NCBI RefSeq assembly: GCF_963678635.1
Contig: NC_087062.1
Span: 58,234,129-58,298,128, forward strand
DNA length: 64,000 nucleotides
Direction: 5' to 3'
Source of the DNA: Symsagittifera roscoffensis
Lineage: Eukaryota > Xenacoelomorpha > Acoela > Convolutidae
The notes under the pieces were generated by a model. That model was given only the letters and a program-made list of their open reading frames with translations, was not told where the DNA came from and searched no databases. The position numbers were made by a program, and so were the translations under genes. Numbering within the stretch: position 1 is the first letter of the stretch; each line of letters starts with the position of its first letter. Below are positions 52,680 to 63,269 of the stretch, piece by piece.

Positions 52680-54108
52680 CCAAACCAAAAGAAACCTCAA
52701 AAGACAACTCGAACACGGTCATGTTATTAGTTTCAAGGATTCATCTATTTTCTCAATTAAAGCTGTTTTGTTTTACATATCTTTCCATGTCTTTAATATA
52801 ACCATTCTGTCTGAAAATCTGCTTCTGCAACTTGAGATTTTCTATTTTGCTAGCTAACTAGCCTTTCGAAGCTTAGCCTTAAACGTGATCAATACTGCGT
52901 GAACTTTGCCATTCAGTTATCAAAAACAGTTTGAATTGCCAGAATCTTCTGTCTCAGATAAACGAAACATTAAGCATTACCGTAAGAGAGAAACAATAAC
53001 AACGACAACTTTCGCTTAAATTACAAAAAATATCAAACAACTTTCTGCTAAAATATTCAAAGAAAGCGGCTGAAAATAATAAGCACAGTACTCAAGGTTG
53101 AAGCCTAGAAGGCAAAAAAGTTTTACTGGTTGGGGCAGATGGAAAAGGACGGGCAGGTAGCTAGAGGTCAAAGATCAGGAAGGTAGATACTAGTTCATCA
53201 AGAGGACCTACAGCAGCATTGGTTGAAAAATTACAGAGTTCTTGTAGCCAATCAGACACATTTGAATCAATAAAATACTACGTACACAACAAGATGGACC
53301 TCCGAAAGGCAGACACAACGAATATTGGAATTGAGAGGAGGATTTCAGTGGGATCAGTGAAGACACCGCGACTTCACTTGAAGAGATACTTCTTCTGCAA
53401 AAAAGGCTACGAGTCAGTTTTCAGTAAGTTTGGGTTACACTGCGAGGTTAAAATAACACTCATAATGAATTTAACTCGCTTAAATTGGTTGGATCCGTTA
53501 AAAACACAACATCGGGTAATACGTAAAATAAAAGAAGCACAATTTTATTTTTTAAACGCTTTTTTTTGTTCATTAGCCATCGCGTGAGGGTAAAATATCA
53601 ATTTAAAACGTGTGGGTGGAAATAATTTACAATTGTTACTTTGAACTTAGGTGAAGCAATTGGATACAATATTTGTACATTGACAACAAACGGTGATTAA
53701 AAAGTCGTAAGCTAAAGTATAAACATCTAATGCATCTACATTGTTTATGTCCCGAGGAGTCTCTACTTCAGAAAATATAGCATCTTCACAGCATCTATGC
53801 CAAACTAAATTTCTTTAAGGTGAACTGAATAAAACTAAATTCACTAACTGAAGTCTCGGGGTCAAATCCAAACAGGACCAAACAGGAAGCATCCGGATTC
53901 GACCAAAGATGTACACACAGGATCATTGTACGTTCTATTTCGGAATTTGTCGCATTAGGAGTAAATTGATAATTCATATGGCTACCACGTTTTCGTCAGT
54001 TAAAATATTTACCATTCCTGAAAGACCATTAATTAGGGGCAAGTTTATATAGGTAGTTTCTGTCAGTTTTCGCGCTCATTCATAGTGTTGTCCGTTCAAA
54101 GTCCTGCA
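52680..54108. other. CNOT6-GTF3C1 intergenic region
   Basis: About 1.5 kb. It should hold the GTF3C1 promoter on its left side, but no core element is evident. A plus-strand open stretch at 53219-53430 reads coding-like (DLRKADTTNIGIERRISVGS, then KTPRLHLKRYFFCKKGYES) and ends at a TTTTCA^GTAAGT-like donor. It may be a LINE ORF1 scrap or an isolated exon; I do not recognise it. Confidence 0.4.
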
Positions 54109-54114
54109 TTTAAT
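54109..54114 (-). promoter_or_regulatory. CNOT6: Possible CNOT6 poly(A) signal (ATTAAA)
   Basis: The common variant hexamer lies 76 bp past the CNOT6 stop codon on the same strand. Confidence 0.4.
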
Positions 54115-54189
54115 ACAATTCAAGGGAAAGGAGTATGAGTGGGAATTGCTAATTGGATTTCCAATGCCAATCGTTGCTCCGTTCCTTTT

Positions 54190-54422
54190 CTAGTTAGTGA
54201 TGCTGTTCTTGTTTTTACTGCTGTTAGGGGGGCTAGTGTTTGGGGCAGGTTGGTTGCCCAGGAACATCTGCAGCTCAGTGAGTAGGAGGTAGTGGTCTGA
54301 GGGTACTAAGGGGTGGGGACAGCCTAGGATCTTGTTGTCGCGGAACCACTGCGAGTCCACAGTGTCAAGTATTCCGAGCGGCTTCATGTAGTCCTGAGGG
54401 TAGAAAATGTAGTCGATTATCC
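54190..54422 (-). CDS. CNOT6: CNOT6 coding exon 9 (C-terminal active-site loops, stop)
   Basis: The acceptor is AATGTTTTAG. It encodes GIIDYIFYPQDYMKPLGILD and GCPHPLVPSDHYLLLTELQM, carrying the catalytic Asp487 and His527. A Pro/Asn/Ser-rich tail and TAG follow. Confidence 0.95.
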
Positions 54423-57400
54423 CTAAAACATTCATCTCATCAACAAAATACCTACAATGACAAAAACGTATTCCAATAATCTCCTGTTCAAACCTCTGCA
54501 TCATTCAGAAATTAAAATGAAATAACTGTTGAAAAACGCAAATTAAATTACCTTTGAAATCGTAGGTGTAATTGGTGAAGCAGCCTTCTTTGTCGAGGGG
54601 ATATGCAGAAGACAAATTGTGGGGATGTGTGATCTTGCTCGAATCGTCTCCGCTAGTTGAGATTTCATCGAAGAAGTGTTTGTAGTCTATCTCTTTGAAA
54701 TCCGGATGTGAGAAGGGGATGCGACTGTCCAGCAGAAACTGGATCACGCCCGATGATGGCAGCGAGTTGAAGTCACCGGTTAAAACCAAAGGTATGTGAT
54801 CCGAGATCTTTCGACGCAATTCTGTCAGGAACAGTAAAATCTGCATAAGCTTCACATCGCAGTACTCGGGGTCCCAGTGGATGTGCACGTTCGAGATCAT
54901 GATCTGGTTTAGGTAGTTACTCTTCAACTCATCCGACGCTGAAACACATTCAAAGTCTGTATTACACACAAATGTCTGTATTGCGAACGGCTTTTATCAC
55001 TTCTTTCACGACAGACAAACGTTTACTTATATTGTTTTCATACAATTATTACGTGCAGGTCGATTATTTGTTTCAAAAACACAGCCACGAGTTGAAAAAT
55101 TGTCATGGATAAGAAAACCAACTTTTGAGTTTCACTTTTTACTTTCCAAGAACATACCAATTTAAGGTGATCGAAGTCCACGACTACATTTACTTTCTTC
55201 GAATTTCCTTAATCCTTTTTAAATGCTTTTTGATAAAGCTAAACCTTTTTTTATTCCACATGCAATTCTGAAAATTAAATGCATTAGAAAACTAAAAGTC
55301 ATTCACGTTTTTCACTCCATTTGCAAATTCATTAAGAAGGAGCTTTATTTGCCTTACTTATAGCAAATTAATAGGATTTCAACTTAGAAATATTTAAAAA
55401 CAAACATACCACAGAAAATTAAACACAGGCGAAACTGCGCTCGCTAACACTAGCGAGAAAACGACAAAAAAAATCAACAAAGTGAAGTAAGAAAATGGAG
55501 AAAAAAAGGAGTTGGAAAACATTTCCTATGTGTTGGATTCAAACTAGTGAACGCAATACTTGGAGTCGCACGTCCTTCCCTCTCACCAACGGACGATTAA
55601 CTAGCCAGATACAGAGCAGAGAACAGAAGCTATGAAATTTCCAATGATACAGATCGTGATTAGAGCAAAAGTGTCACCAAGTGAGCACTTCTATTTGCGA
55701 GGGAGGTTGTAAAAAAGTTCAGACAGAAACACTACTCTCTTTAATGTAAAACACTTTCTCTTGAAACAAAAACGAGAAAAATTCAAAAAGGTGTAAATGT
55801 CTTCACTACGCTCATTCACACCTTTTAATGTTCACTCACACTTTATTAACCACCATTGCAAAAGAGAAAGAGCAGGCAACAGTCAAGATGTGGAACTGGA
55901 GAACGCCAGGAAAATCTGGTTGAAACAAAAAAACTGCTGGGAAACAATGAAAGCTTGGATGCTGGATTGGTAGACAAGCTGATATAAGGAACGAAAGAAG
56001 AGCAGGTAGCATGTGGTGCAAAGTGAAAGCAAGACTTCAGCACACTCTCCTGTCCAAGCGACAGCAAGCAGAAATATTTAAAGATTGCGTAGAAAGCGAC
56101 CTCTTGTTTGACCTTGCAGTACGCCCATGGAACATACCAGAAATAAAAGTGTTGCAAATCTGTTGGGCGAATAAAAGCCACAAGCGTCAAACGTCGACCA
56201 AATCAGAGACATCGCCAAGCTAAGCCAGAATATAAAGCCAAAAATAAAGAATGCAAGATCTGTGGAAAGGTGCTATCTGCAACTATCATTTCCCTACACA
56301 TGGGGAGATTACACCCTGAGAAGGGCATATCCTGAAAGAAGATGAAAGCCTGAGATAGAGGGAGAGAGATGGCGAGGGTCGTTGCAAAGGGATTTGCAAT
56401 TTGTCAAGTGGGATGACTGACTCATTCCAGCGCGTCTCAACTGAAGAGTCAGAATTGATAGCGATCTCGGTTTCGGCTCTATCGGAACAAGATAGCTAGA
56501 AAGAATTTACGAAGTATAGTTTACCAAATGGAAAACATCAAAATCTCAATTAAAAAATTATTGCTCGAAGAGGTAAGTGGTGCGGTTACAGTCTGAAAAG
56601 ATTAATTGATGATTGTTTGACCATTAACACTGCGTTTACTGTGACAGGCATTGGTATGTTTAATGCGCATGTGTTAGTTGTTCTGATTAAACCTACTCTG
56701 TTTTGAGCTCTAGATTGAATTGGAGAGATCAATTATATTGGAGGTAGATAGAGAGAGTAAGAGAACTTTCGTCTATATCCGGACATTATGATGCCATTTT
56801 CGTCAATACTACCATTGCAGTTCTCCAGGGTCTCTAGCGGCAAAAAACACAGTAGAAGTGGAACTCCATATTCCAAAGACACCATTTTACTGCTGTTATC
56901 GTACCCTTCGATCTATATAGAACGCTCAGGAGGACGGTGTGCATGTAGTGAGCAAGACTCGCTTTAGAAGCCAAGTTTGTCAGCGGACATTTTGTGGTTG
57001 ACTGTTGAGAACCGAGGAGAAATCGTGTTTTCTAAGGTTATTGAATAAGCTGTAGACGTTTGACAGATTCTTCGGGATTTACTGGGCAATTGAATAATGG
57101 CTCAATAGTGGGCGGTCTTATGTAACATGTTCGGGAGAACTCGGTAAACAGTGATGCGGGAAACATTGTTTATTATGAAAATTATCGCAGGATTTATAGC
57201 AGTACTGAATGATAATCAATTGATGGTCAAAAGTAATTCCAAGCAACTTTGCGGTTTCCAGTTGAGTAATTCGGTGCCATCAACTAAGACCTTTGCTTGG
57301 AGATATAACCGATTTATCCACATGGAAGAGATGTGTTGCTGCTTTATAATTAGATTAAGAAAAATTTCTGAGTTCGGCAGTTAAGGAAGCTGTTTAAGGA

Positions 57401-60400
57401 AGTATAGATTCATTATTTCTGTACGATCCTTTATTGTATGCCATGGAGTTGTTAGGGCTATATCGTCTGCGTATTTGATTCGTAACTTTATTGTTTTCAC
57501 TCTCAGGTAGTGGCATTTGAAAACTAATACCAGGTATAACACACCACCTTGTGTCACCTTCATGCATTTGGATTTAGTACCTCCGAACACTTCATAGGTA
57601 TGCCTACCTCAGAGGTAGAGAAAATTCTATCCTTTGGCGGTATTAGACAGATTATAGCGGGCGATACCGTTGAATAGATAGTAATGGTCAACAGTATCTA
57701 AAACTAATGTAAACTATTTAGTGAAAATTGGAGCTCTTTGACGGAGTTTGGCCTAGTTTGAACCAATTTTCATGTAGTAAAAAATGCAGTGATAGGCAGT
57801 GGCTATCGATCGTTCTTTAGAAGCCGTGTTGGTCTTCTGTGAAATTCACGTTAAAAAGTATAACTTAGATACTAAAAATTGAAAAGAGTCGAAGGAATAG
57901 AAAACGGAAACACGGATGGCCTGTGCAGAATCGAGATCTTGCACTGGGACGGGGAAAGCCGTCTTTGATTCTTTGACACAGCTAATCGCTGTACATTGCA
58001 AGACTTGTTGGTGCTATACGAATGTCAAGTGAGCTAAATAGGCTGAAATAAGTCAAGCTGTAGCTCAGCGAACCGCAGTGCGTTGGGTGAAATGGTATCG
58101 CCTTAGAAGAAAGCATCTGTAATTAGGTGCTGAAGTAACACAGTATATCCGGTATTTAGATGCTAAAGTTACAGTGTTAAACTGGATGTTTTAAAAACTA
58201 TGGCCTGTTTCACGAGGGGTTCATTTCCGGGGAATTTGATTGTTTGATATTTAATATTGTCGTTGATGATGAATACAAGCCCTTTTCCACGACAGTTTGC
58301 TCTGTTTTGAGCAACAATTTCGTACCCTTTGAGGAAAACTTCATGCGTAGGTAATGTTGCCGTGTTATGTAATTTGATATCTAGTTTTGGCCTGAGGCAG
58401 TTTGCATTAAAATGGTGTTCATTTATTTTGTTTTGATGGTTCCTGTTTTTTGAGGGTTTCTTAGGGGCTGATTTTAGAAGAGTCACAATTGGGAACATAC
58501 AAAACAAAAACTTACAATTCTTCAAGATGAAACAGCAAAAATAGCCAACAAATCAGTTGGTTAAGTGCAAAAGAACAAAGAAGCCAAAACACATTTCTAA
58601 ACATAGCCAACAGACAGTTGGAAAAGAGTCAATGAACGAGAGTAAACAGAAAAAATGCTGGCCTGTTTTTGAAAAAAATCTCAACTTTCCAATTTCGAAG
58701 AAAAAAATAGATGCCCTTAAAGCTCTTTGAATTTCTGGAACAATTTATGATAGACAATTTTTTTTGAACAAAAATGACCCCATTGGAGTTAACTGGATCA
58801 AAAGGTTTTTTTTCGCTGGGAAATCTGAAAATTAAATTCTCTATACTAGTTTTTCTTGACATTTACACTCTTGCTGTTCGATTGTGGAGTTTGCCTTCCT
58901 TTTAACAAAGGACATGAAATGAGCTTAACGAGAAATCAAAAGTCGAACCGCGAAAAAGTAAATTTGAACCTTAACAACAGATTTTATAAGTTTTTTTGAA
59001 AAGCAGGAAGAAAAAAAATCATCTATATCTAAGAATCTGAACTACATTTATCGACTTTTAAAAATATTTGACCTATAAACTTTCAAGAATTGCTTCTGAT
59101 ACGTCTTTTTTCTCAAAATTATCCCATTTAGAGAAAACTGGACCAATAGGTAATAATTTTTATCCCACTGGGGATTCTGAACATTGAAGTCCATTTTAAA
59201 AACAGGAAGTCATTCACGTTTTTCGACACCTTTACACTTTTCCAAGTCTTAACACTTTTGCAAAAAAAGCACAAACAAGGCAAAAAAGGTCTTGGAGATG
59301 AACCGTTTAACGTCCTTCCATCTCCGCCGTGAGCGCTTGCTAGCTGTTAACACTAGCCATCAAAATGTTATTAATCTAATGTTATTAAGCTGCCAATGCT
59401 ATGCAGCAAAAGAGTTTACTAAATTGAACACGTTATGCAAGTAGTGTTTTTAAATTTCTAAATTAATTGGGTTTATAGATTTCTATGCGTTGTGGTTTGT
59501 TTATAAAAGCGCATAGTTTTTCCATAACAAGACACTCGCTTTCAGAAGTGTAGCAATGTGAACTATAATTGAAACATTATGTGTTACAAGCACAGCGCTT
59601 TTCTGGATCGAATATTTACTAACCGCTGTTAATGTTGTCAGGTGGGTTTTTGAATTTCAGCACGGCCACAACTCCGATGTTGTCTTTAGTCATGACCCGG
59701 TTAATGACATCGTCAGATGCCTTATTTGTCGACCCGTTTTGTCTCGCAGTCTCCACTATCTGACGTGCCAGCATATTAAACTCAATTAGCTCCCTGCTCT
59801 CCACTTCAAACCTAAGCTCAAGACCTCGTTAGCGCCTTCAACATCAAATTCTCAAAGTAATTCTTAGAAGGTGAATGAAAAGCTTTCTCGCACACACATA
59901 AATTACTCGAGTTATCACAAATAAAGCGTGAATATTTTGCTTGCTTCTAAACTTCCGAATTGAAAATCAATTACTTATCAGATTTGTAGAAAATAGCACA
60001 TCCATCGACAAAACGTCTATCCTCTTCGTTCATAGTCCTGGCGCGCGACTTGGCTTCAAAAATTCCCTTATATCCCTCCTTGCTCAACTCTGGCAGAAAA
60101 AACTGGTTGTATTCATCAGTTACAACTTCCTAAAACGCAATCCAGATTCATTCACTTCAACGATGAAGATCGAACACCGAAAAATGAAGACTTACTTGTA
60201 AGCAAATGATGTCGGCCTGATTCCTTATAATTTCCTTCAATATGAGGTCTTTTCTGTATGACCAGCTGAGCGCCCAGCTCGGACAGTAGCCGTACTGGCT
60301 ACGCGTGGCATAGTTCTCAGCCAGAATGTTGTACGTCATTATTGTGAATATATCTTAAAACGACAAAAAGGGATATAATGTTAGACAAACCACAACCAAT

Positions 60401-61258
60401 ATTTCATTGACAGACGCTCAAAAAGCAACTCACAGCTAACTGCTGATTGATCTACTTCCTGTAATGACTTCCATTGCCTTTGTGGTGCCGTCCGTTGTGG
60501 TTCTGGTACTTAAACAAAACCTCGGTTGCAGAAACTCTTTAAGACGGGGCAACAAAATGTATTTCTACCCTAGATCTACTTGGTCAAAAATATTCAACAT
60601 GAGCACTTATTTCGTAAATTGCGAAACCCTTACCGGGTAATTTGTCAAGCATGAAACTCAGCAGTTTCTGCACATTCCTTGGATCCGAATACAGCTGGCT
60701 AACTTCAGGTGCCATTGGATTCTCATCTAAGTTCAGCACTTGAAGATTGAACAACTTGCCCAGCTCGTATGGCAATAGCCTCAAATAGTTGTGTCTCAGT
60801 AATAGTTCTCTAAACAGCCCGAACTTAACAAAAATATCCTTGCTGATTCCAAATTTTTTTCAATAAATACTGAACTTACTTCAGAGTTACTAGGTCTCCG
60901 ATCTCGGGTGGCAAAGAACGTAGCATATTATGGGAGAGGTCTAGATGAGTCAAACGTTTAAGATTCGTTATTTCAGACGGAACTTTGGTTAATTGGTTGC
61001 TTTTCACAACAAGTCTCGTTATATCGCAGAAGCTTCTGGTCCATAAATAAGGACTCAAATTACGGACCATTCCTAAAATTAATTATATACAATTTCAGAA
61101 TAAAAACATCAGTCAGTTAAAAAATAAAATCTATATCTACCTGTTATTTCCAGGCCAACAATTTCAGTTGTTTTCCCTTCAGCAAGCTCCTCTTGCGAAA
61201 GGATCGTGTAGCCTGAGTTCTTGGTTTTTCCGTTGTCATCTTTACCCATGATTGTCAT
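54190..61258 (-). CDS. CNOT6: CNOT6 / CCR4-type poly(A) deadenylase of the CCR4-NOT complex
   Basis: Coding exons, 5' to 3' on the minus strand: 61258-61141, 61072-60880, 60809-60634, 60508-60434, 60353-60196, 60129-59975, 59811-59624, 54938-54552, 54422-54190. They total 1683 nt (560 residues; human CNOT6/CNOT6L 557/555), with all phases consistent. CCR4 is the Mg-dependent 3'-5' exonuclease that shortens mRNA poly(A) tails. The N-terminal ~100 residues contain leucine-rich repeats (LTHLDLSHNMLRSLPPEIG, LRLLPYELGKLFNLQVLNLD) that bind CNOT1 via CAF1. The EEP nuclease domain follows from about residue 190. Family catalytic residues are all present: Asn196 (MTYNIL), Glu241 (LQEV), Asp410 and Asn412 (GDFNSLP), Asp487 (IIDYIFY) and His527 (PSDHYLL). 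One intron (54939-59623) is 4.7 kb and holds LINE and SINE sequence; the others are short. The single gene should correspond to both vertebrate paralogues. Confidence 0.96.
54552..54938 (-). CDS. CNOT6: CNOT6 coding exon 8 (EEP core)
   Basis: The acceptor is GAATGTGTTTCAG and the donor AAAG^GTAATT. It encodes NVHIHWDPEYCDVKLMQILL, IPLVLTGDFNSLPSSGVIQF and FTNYTYDFKG, nearly identical in pattern to human HMHWDPEYSDVKLVQ, LVLCADLNSLPDSGVVEY and YTNYTFDFKG. Confidence 0.95.
54939..55422. other. CNOT6 intron 7, right part, with a family C fragment
   Basis: Between about 55090 and 55340, TGAGTTTCACTTTTTAC-type text and AAAGTCATTCACGTTTTTCA recall family C. There is no coding signal. Confidence 0.4.
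55423..55745 (-). mobile_element. Family A-related SINE with tRNA-like head
   Basis: The left end ACACAGGCGAAACTGCGCTC leads to GCTAACACTAGCGAGAAAAC, the second family A subfamily (compare 34144). On the minus strand, GTCCGTTGGTGAGAGGGAAG is box-A-like and AGTTTGAATCC is box-B-like, about 50 bp apart. No closing hairpin is seen. Confidence 0.55.
55990..56340 (+). mobile_element. LINE 3' fragment (RT C-terminus plus zinc finger)
   Basis: The plus strand encodes DIRNERRAGSMWCKVKARLQ, then HTLLSKRQQAEIFKDCVESD and LLFDLAVRPW. This is the thumb-region pattern after the RT domain of many LINEs (R-x5-AG-W-K, LS-x3-K, CV-S-LLF-x5-W). After a frame change, a C-x2-C-x11-H-x4-H finger ends at TGA near 56336. 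The 5' part is missing, as usual for a truncated insertion. It lies within CNOT6 intron 7. Confidence 0.6.
56341..56749. other. Sequence between two LINE pieces
   Basis: Less AT-rich than the introns. GGGAGAGAGATGGCGAGGGT suggests possible further LINE 3' sequence, but no frame is convincing. Confidence 0.35.
56750..58525 (-). mobile_element. Decayed LINE: endonuclease and reverse transcriptase remnants
   Basis: In three minus-strand frames, 5' to 3': an endonuclease-like stretch (GYEIVAQNRANCRGKGLVFI, NDNIKY) at 58169-58525; TEDQHGF near 57840; DTVDHYYLFNGIARYN near 57690; then TQGGVLYLVLVF, KYADDIALTT (YADD box near 57473) and LGITFDHQL near 57200. These appear in the order of a non-LTR reverse transcriptase. 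Several stops and frame changes separate them, so the copy is dead. The motif style fits the Jockey/CR1/RTE range; I cannot narrow it. It lies in sense orientation within CNOT6 intron 7. Confidence 0.75.
58640..59270 (+). repeat. Family C right-part fragment
   Basis: ATCTCAACTTTCCAATTTCG, CTCTTGCTGTTCGATTGTGG, AAAAGTCGAACCGCGAAAAA and GTCATTCACGTTTTTCGAC are family C blocks. The last recurs in a second, shorter pass near 59210. Confidence 0.55.
59624..59811 (-). CDS. CNOT6: CNOT6 coding exon 7
   Basis: The acceptor is TTGAGCTTAG and the donor AGCG^GTTAGT. It encodes FEVESRELIEFNMLARQIVE and DDVINRVMTKDNIGVVAVLK, matching human HTVEFNQLAM and LNRVMTKDNIGVAVLLEL. Confidence 0.95.
59975..60129 (-). 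CDS. CNOT6: CNOT6 coding exon 6
   Basis: The acceptor is TTGCGTTTTAG and the donor GATAA^GTAATT. It encodes EVVTDEYNQFFLPELSKEGY, KGIFEAKSRARTMNEEDRRF and VDGCAIFYKS. It begins with catalytic Glu241. Confidence 0.95.
60196..60353 (-). CDS. CNOT6: CNOT6 coding exon 5 (start of nuclease domain)
   Basis: The acceptor is CGTTTTAAG and the donor TACAA^GTAAGT. It encodes IMTYNILAENYATRSQYGYC and PSWALSWSYRKDLILKEII, then ADIICLQ. Confidence 0.95.
60434..60508 (-). CDS. CNOT6: CNOT6 coding exon 4 (75-nt linker exon)
   Basis: The acceptor is TTTTGTTTAAG and the donor AGCT^GTGAGT. It encodes PEPQRTAPQRQWKSLQEVDQ, parallel to the human PPPRSWIMLQEPDR linker between the LRR and nuclease parts. It has no long open frame and would be missed by ORF scanning. 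Confidence 0.9.
60634..60809 (-). CDS. CNOT6: CNOT6 coding exon 3 (LRRs)
   Basis: The acceptor is GGCTGTTTAG and the donor CCCG^GTAAGG. It encodes ELLLRHNYLRLLPYELGKLF and NLQVLNLDENPMAPEVSQLY, then FMLDKLP. Confidence 0.95.
60880..61072 (-). CDS. CNOT6: CNOT6 coding exon 2 (LRRs)
   Basis: The acceptor is TTAATTTTAG and the donor CTGAA^GTAAGT. It encodes MVRNLSPYLWTRSFCDITRL, VVKSNQLTKVPSEI and LKRLTHLDLSHNMLRSLPPE. Confidence 0.95.
61141..61258 (-). CDS. CNOT6: CNOT6 coding exon 1
   Basis: The ATG is at 61258-61256 and a second in-frame Met is three codons on. The donor is ACAG^GTAGAT. It encodes MTIMGKDDNGKTKNSGYTIL then SQEELAEGKTTEIVGLEIT, like human MYTIMSSEEAANGKKSHWAELEIS. The exon probably begins at 61276 after a TTTTTAAG acceptor. 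Confidence 0.85.
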
Positions 61259-61351
61259 TTGCGCGGTTAAAACTGTCTTAAAAATTATCTGACGATAATT
61301 GAATTATCCAAAATCAATTGATTTTCGAAAAATAAAACATTATGATCTGAC

Positions 61352-61461
61352 CTTGCCACTTTCATGTCACAGCCTCCTCAGAGGATACCGAACTCAGAAC
61401 CCAACAAAGATCTTCTGTCTGCTGTCTCAATGCGTTATTGCAAAGATCTATCTCTAAAAAT
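61352..61461 (-). other. CNOT6: Possible CNOT6 5'-UTR exon
   Basis: A GC-richer 110-nt patch has a CTTTTTCAG acceptor and a GCAAG^GTCAGA donor. It is separated from the coding exon by a proposed 75-nt intron (61277-61351). Spliced, it would carry a 7-codon upstream ORF (MKVARQF, then stop). It is non-coding otherwise. Confidence 0.35.
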
Positions 61462-61885
61462 CTGAAAAAGAAATTGGTTATGGTTCTCTAGGCAATCTGA
61501 TTAGATGAGCTGAACAATCGTTATTATCAAGCATAATTTTGTATTTTGTAAATGAAACTTTGTATTTTGTATCAAGTTAAAGAAAGGTGAAATGGTAGTG
61601 AAGCATCTCTTGAGATCTTCTCAAAAAACATTTTGCTTAAGTAGTACGGGCCTGCACTAATGAGAAAAATTCCTGAGTTGAACTTGCCCTCAAATGATCG
61701 TAAAGGAATATGACCTGAAAGCAATTGAAAAATAATCTGCAGGAGTAGAATGTTAAAGGTTTACATGAATTTTCTTCAATTTTTTTCGGCTTCGGTCAAA
61801 ATTGACAAGATAACAAAAGTTACATCAAGCGTCATCTATAATAATGTTCAGTCATATAACCTTAAATGTTGTAAATGGAATATGT

Positions 61886-62848
61886 ACACAGAGGCTGCCC
61901 TTCGCACCACTTCCGAAATAAGAACAAAAAGCCGCTAGTTCAGAAAAAAAATTAAAAGAACCATTCAAAAATGTCGAAAAAACTAGATCTATCAAAATGA
62001 ATCAGGCTAGTTTTGAAGCAAAATTAAACCAGAACAATAGAATGTGAAATTCATAACGGAAGAAAAATAACCAAGCGATAACAAAGCCGAAATTACCTTA
62101 GCCGAAACCCTTTAAGCGGATGAAATAATCAAAAAGACTTCAGACTATAGAAAAATTAACGAGTCCCCCTCCCCCTTAAGACACCACACACATACAACCG
62201 TTTTTCACTCGTCGATAAACCCAACATGAGGCCATTAAGCCAATACAATTTGGACCCGAAACCTATCAAGAAGAGGAAAAAATTGACAAAGCAGAAAAAA
62301 ATGTTTCCATGAAAAACTTGAGCTAATATTTCTATAAAAAGTATAGCAATTAGTGCGATCCAGTGAGCATAAAAATTATGTTTACCCTAAAACGACTCAA
62401 AATTAGGTCACTAAGCCAATAAAATCAGCCGAAATTAATAGGGCAGAATAAAGTTTTTCGGCGAAAAAAAACATAGTCAAGAAATTACAAGCAGCAGAAA
62501 TCAAAACACCAAAGCAAATACAATGTAAAGAGCGTCCAGAAAAAAGACCATTAACTATGGAATGTGGCAACTAAGCCAAAAAAACAAGCAGATAATTAAA
62601 CAACCGCATTTTTTTCGAAATGTAATATTTCCCGTTTGAAAAAAAAACAGATCTTGTCAACTTCCAACCCAGGACCAATGCCATACCAGGTATTATTCGT
62701 TACCTCCAGGCCAAAAGTGCCGGAGACCCAAAGACATTTGAATTCAATATGAATTGAACCCAAACTTACCATTTCTTATTTTGACCATTCTTGAACAATG
62801 TTATTTACGGGGAAAAAAAGTCTAGTACCCTGCTTATCGCATGGGTAA
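61886..62848 (-). mobile_element. Family A SINE-like unit
   Basis: The left end ACACAGAGGCTGCCCTTCGC has a decayed hairpin, then ACCACTTCCGAAATAAGAAC. Repeated AAGCCGAAAT and AAGCCAATAC motifs follow. A box-B-like ACTTCCAACCCAGGACC is near 62660. The closing CTTATCGCATGGGTAA hairpin remnant follows AAAAAGTCTAGTACCC. Same subfamily as 51288-51992. Confidence 0.65.
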
Positions 62849-62883
62849 CAATAATACTGAACTAAGCTGAGATGATGACTTCA

Positions 62884-63265
62884 ACACAGATACGAAGCAA
62901 AGCTTTGCGCCACTTGCGATAAGACGAAACTCTAGCCTTGCAAGCATGCAGGCAGAAACTGAAAAGAAATCGGCTGGTCGACAAATTGAAAACAACAAAA
63001 TCGAGAAACGACAATTGAAAAGACGACAAAAATACATATATCAGCAATGGTGTTCCACTCGAGGAACGCTCATCCAGAAACACAAACGCCGGCGTTTAAC
63101 AGTCTTTAAGAAACATTTATCTAGCGGCAACTAAGCCGACAAAAATCGGAACATTTGCTGATTTCTTGATCGGCCAAAATCAGAACATTTGCCGTGAAAA
63201 ATTCTCCTTTTAAACGATTGAAAAGCACCACTTGCGCTACAAAAATGAATATGATTTAAATCAAA
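62884..63265 (-). mobile_element. Family A fragments
   Basis: A left hairpin GATACGAAGCAAAGCTTTGC then GCCACTTGCGATAAGACGAA lies at 62884. A second left-end piece, AGCACCACTTGCGCTACAAA, lies at 63226. Neither has a closing hairpin. Confidence 0.5.
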
Positions 63266-63269
63266 AAAG

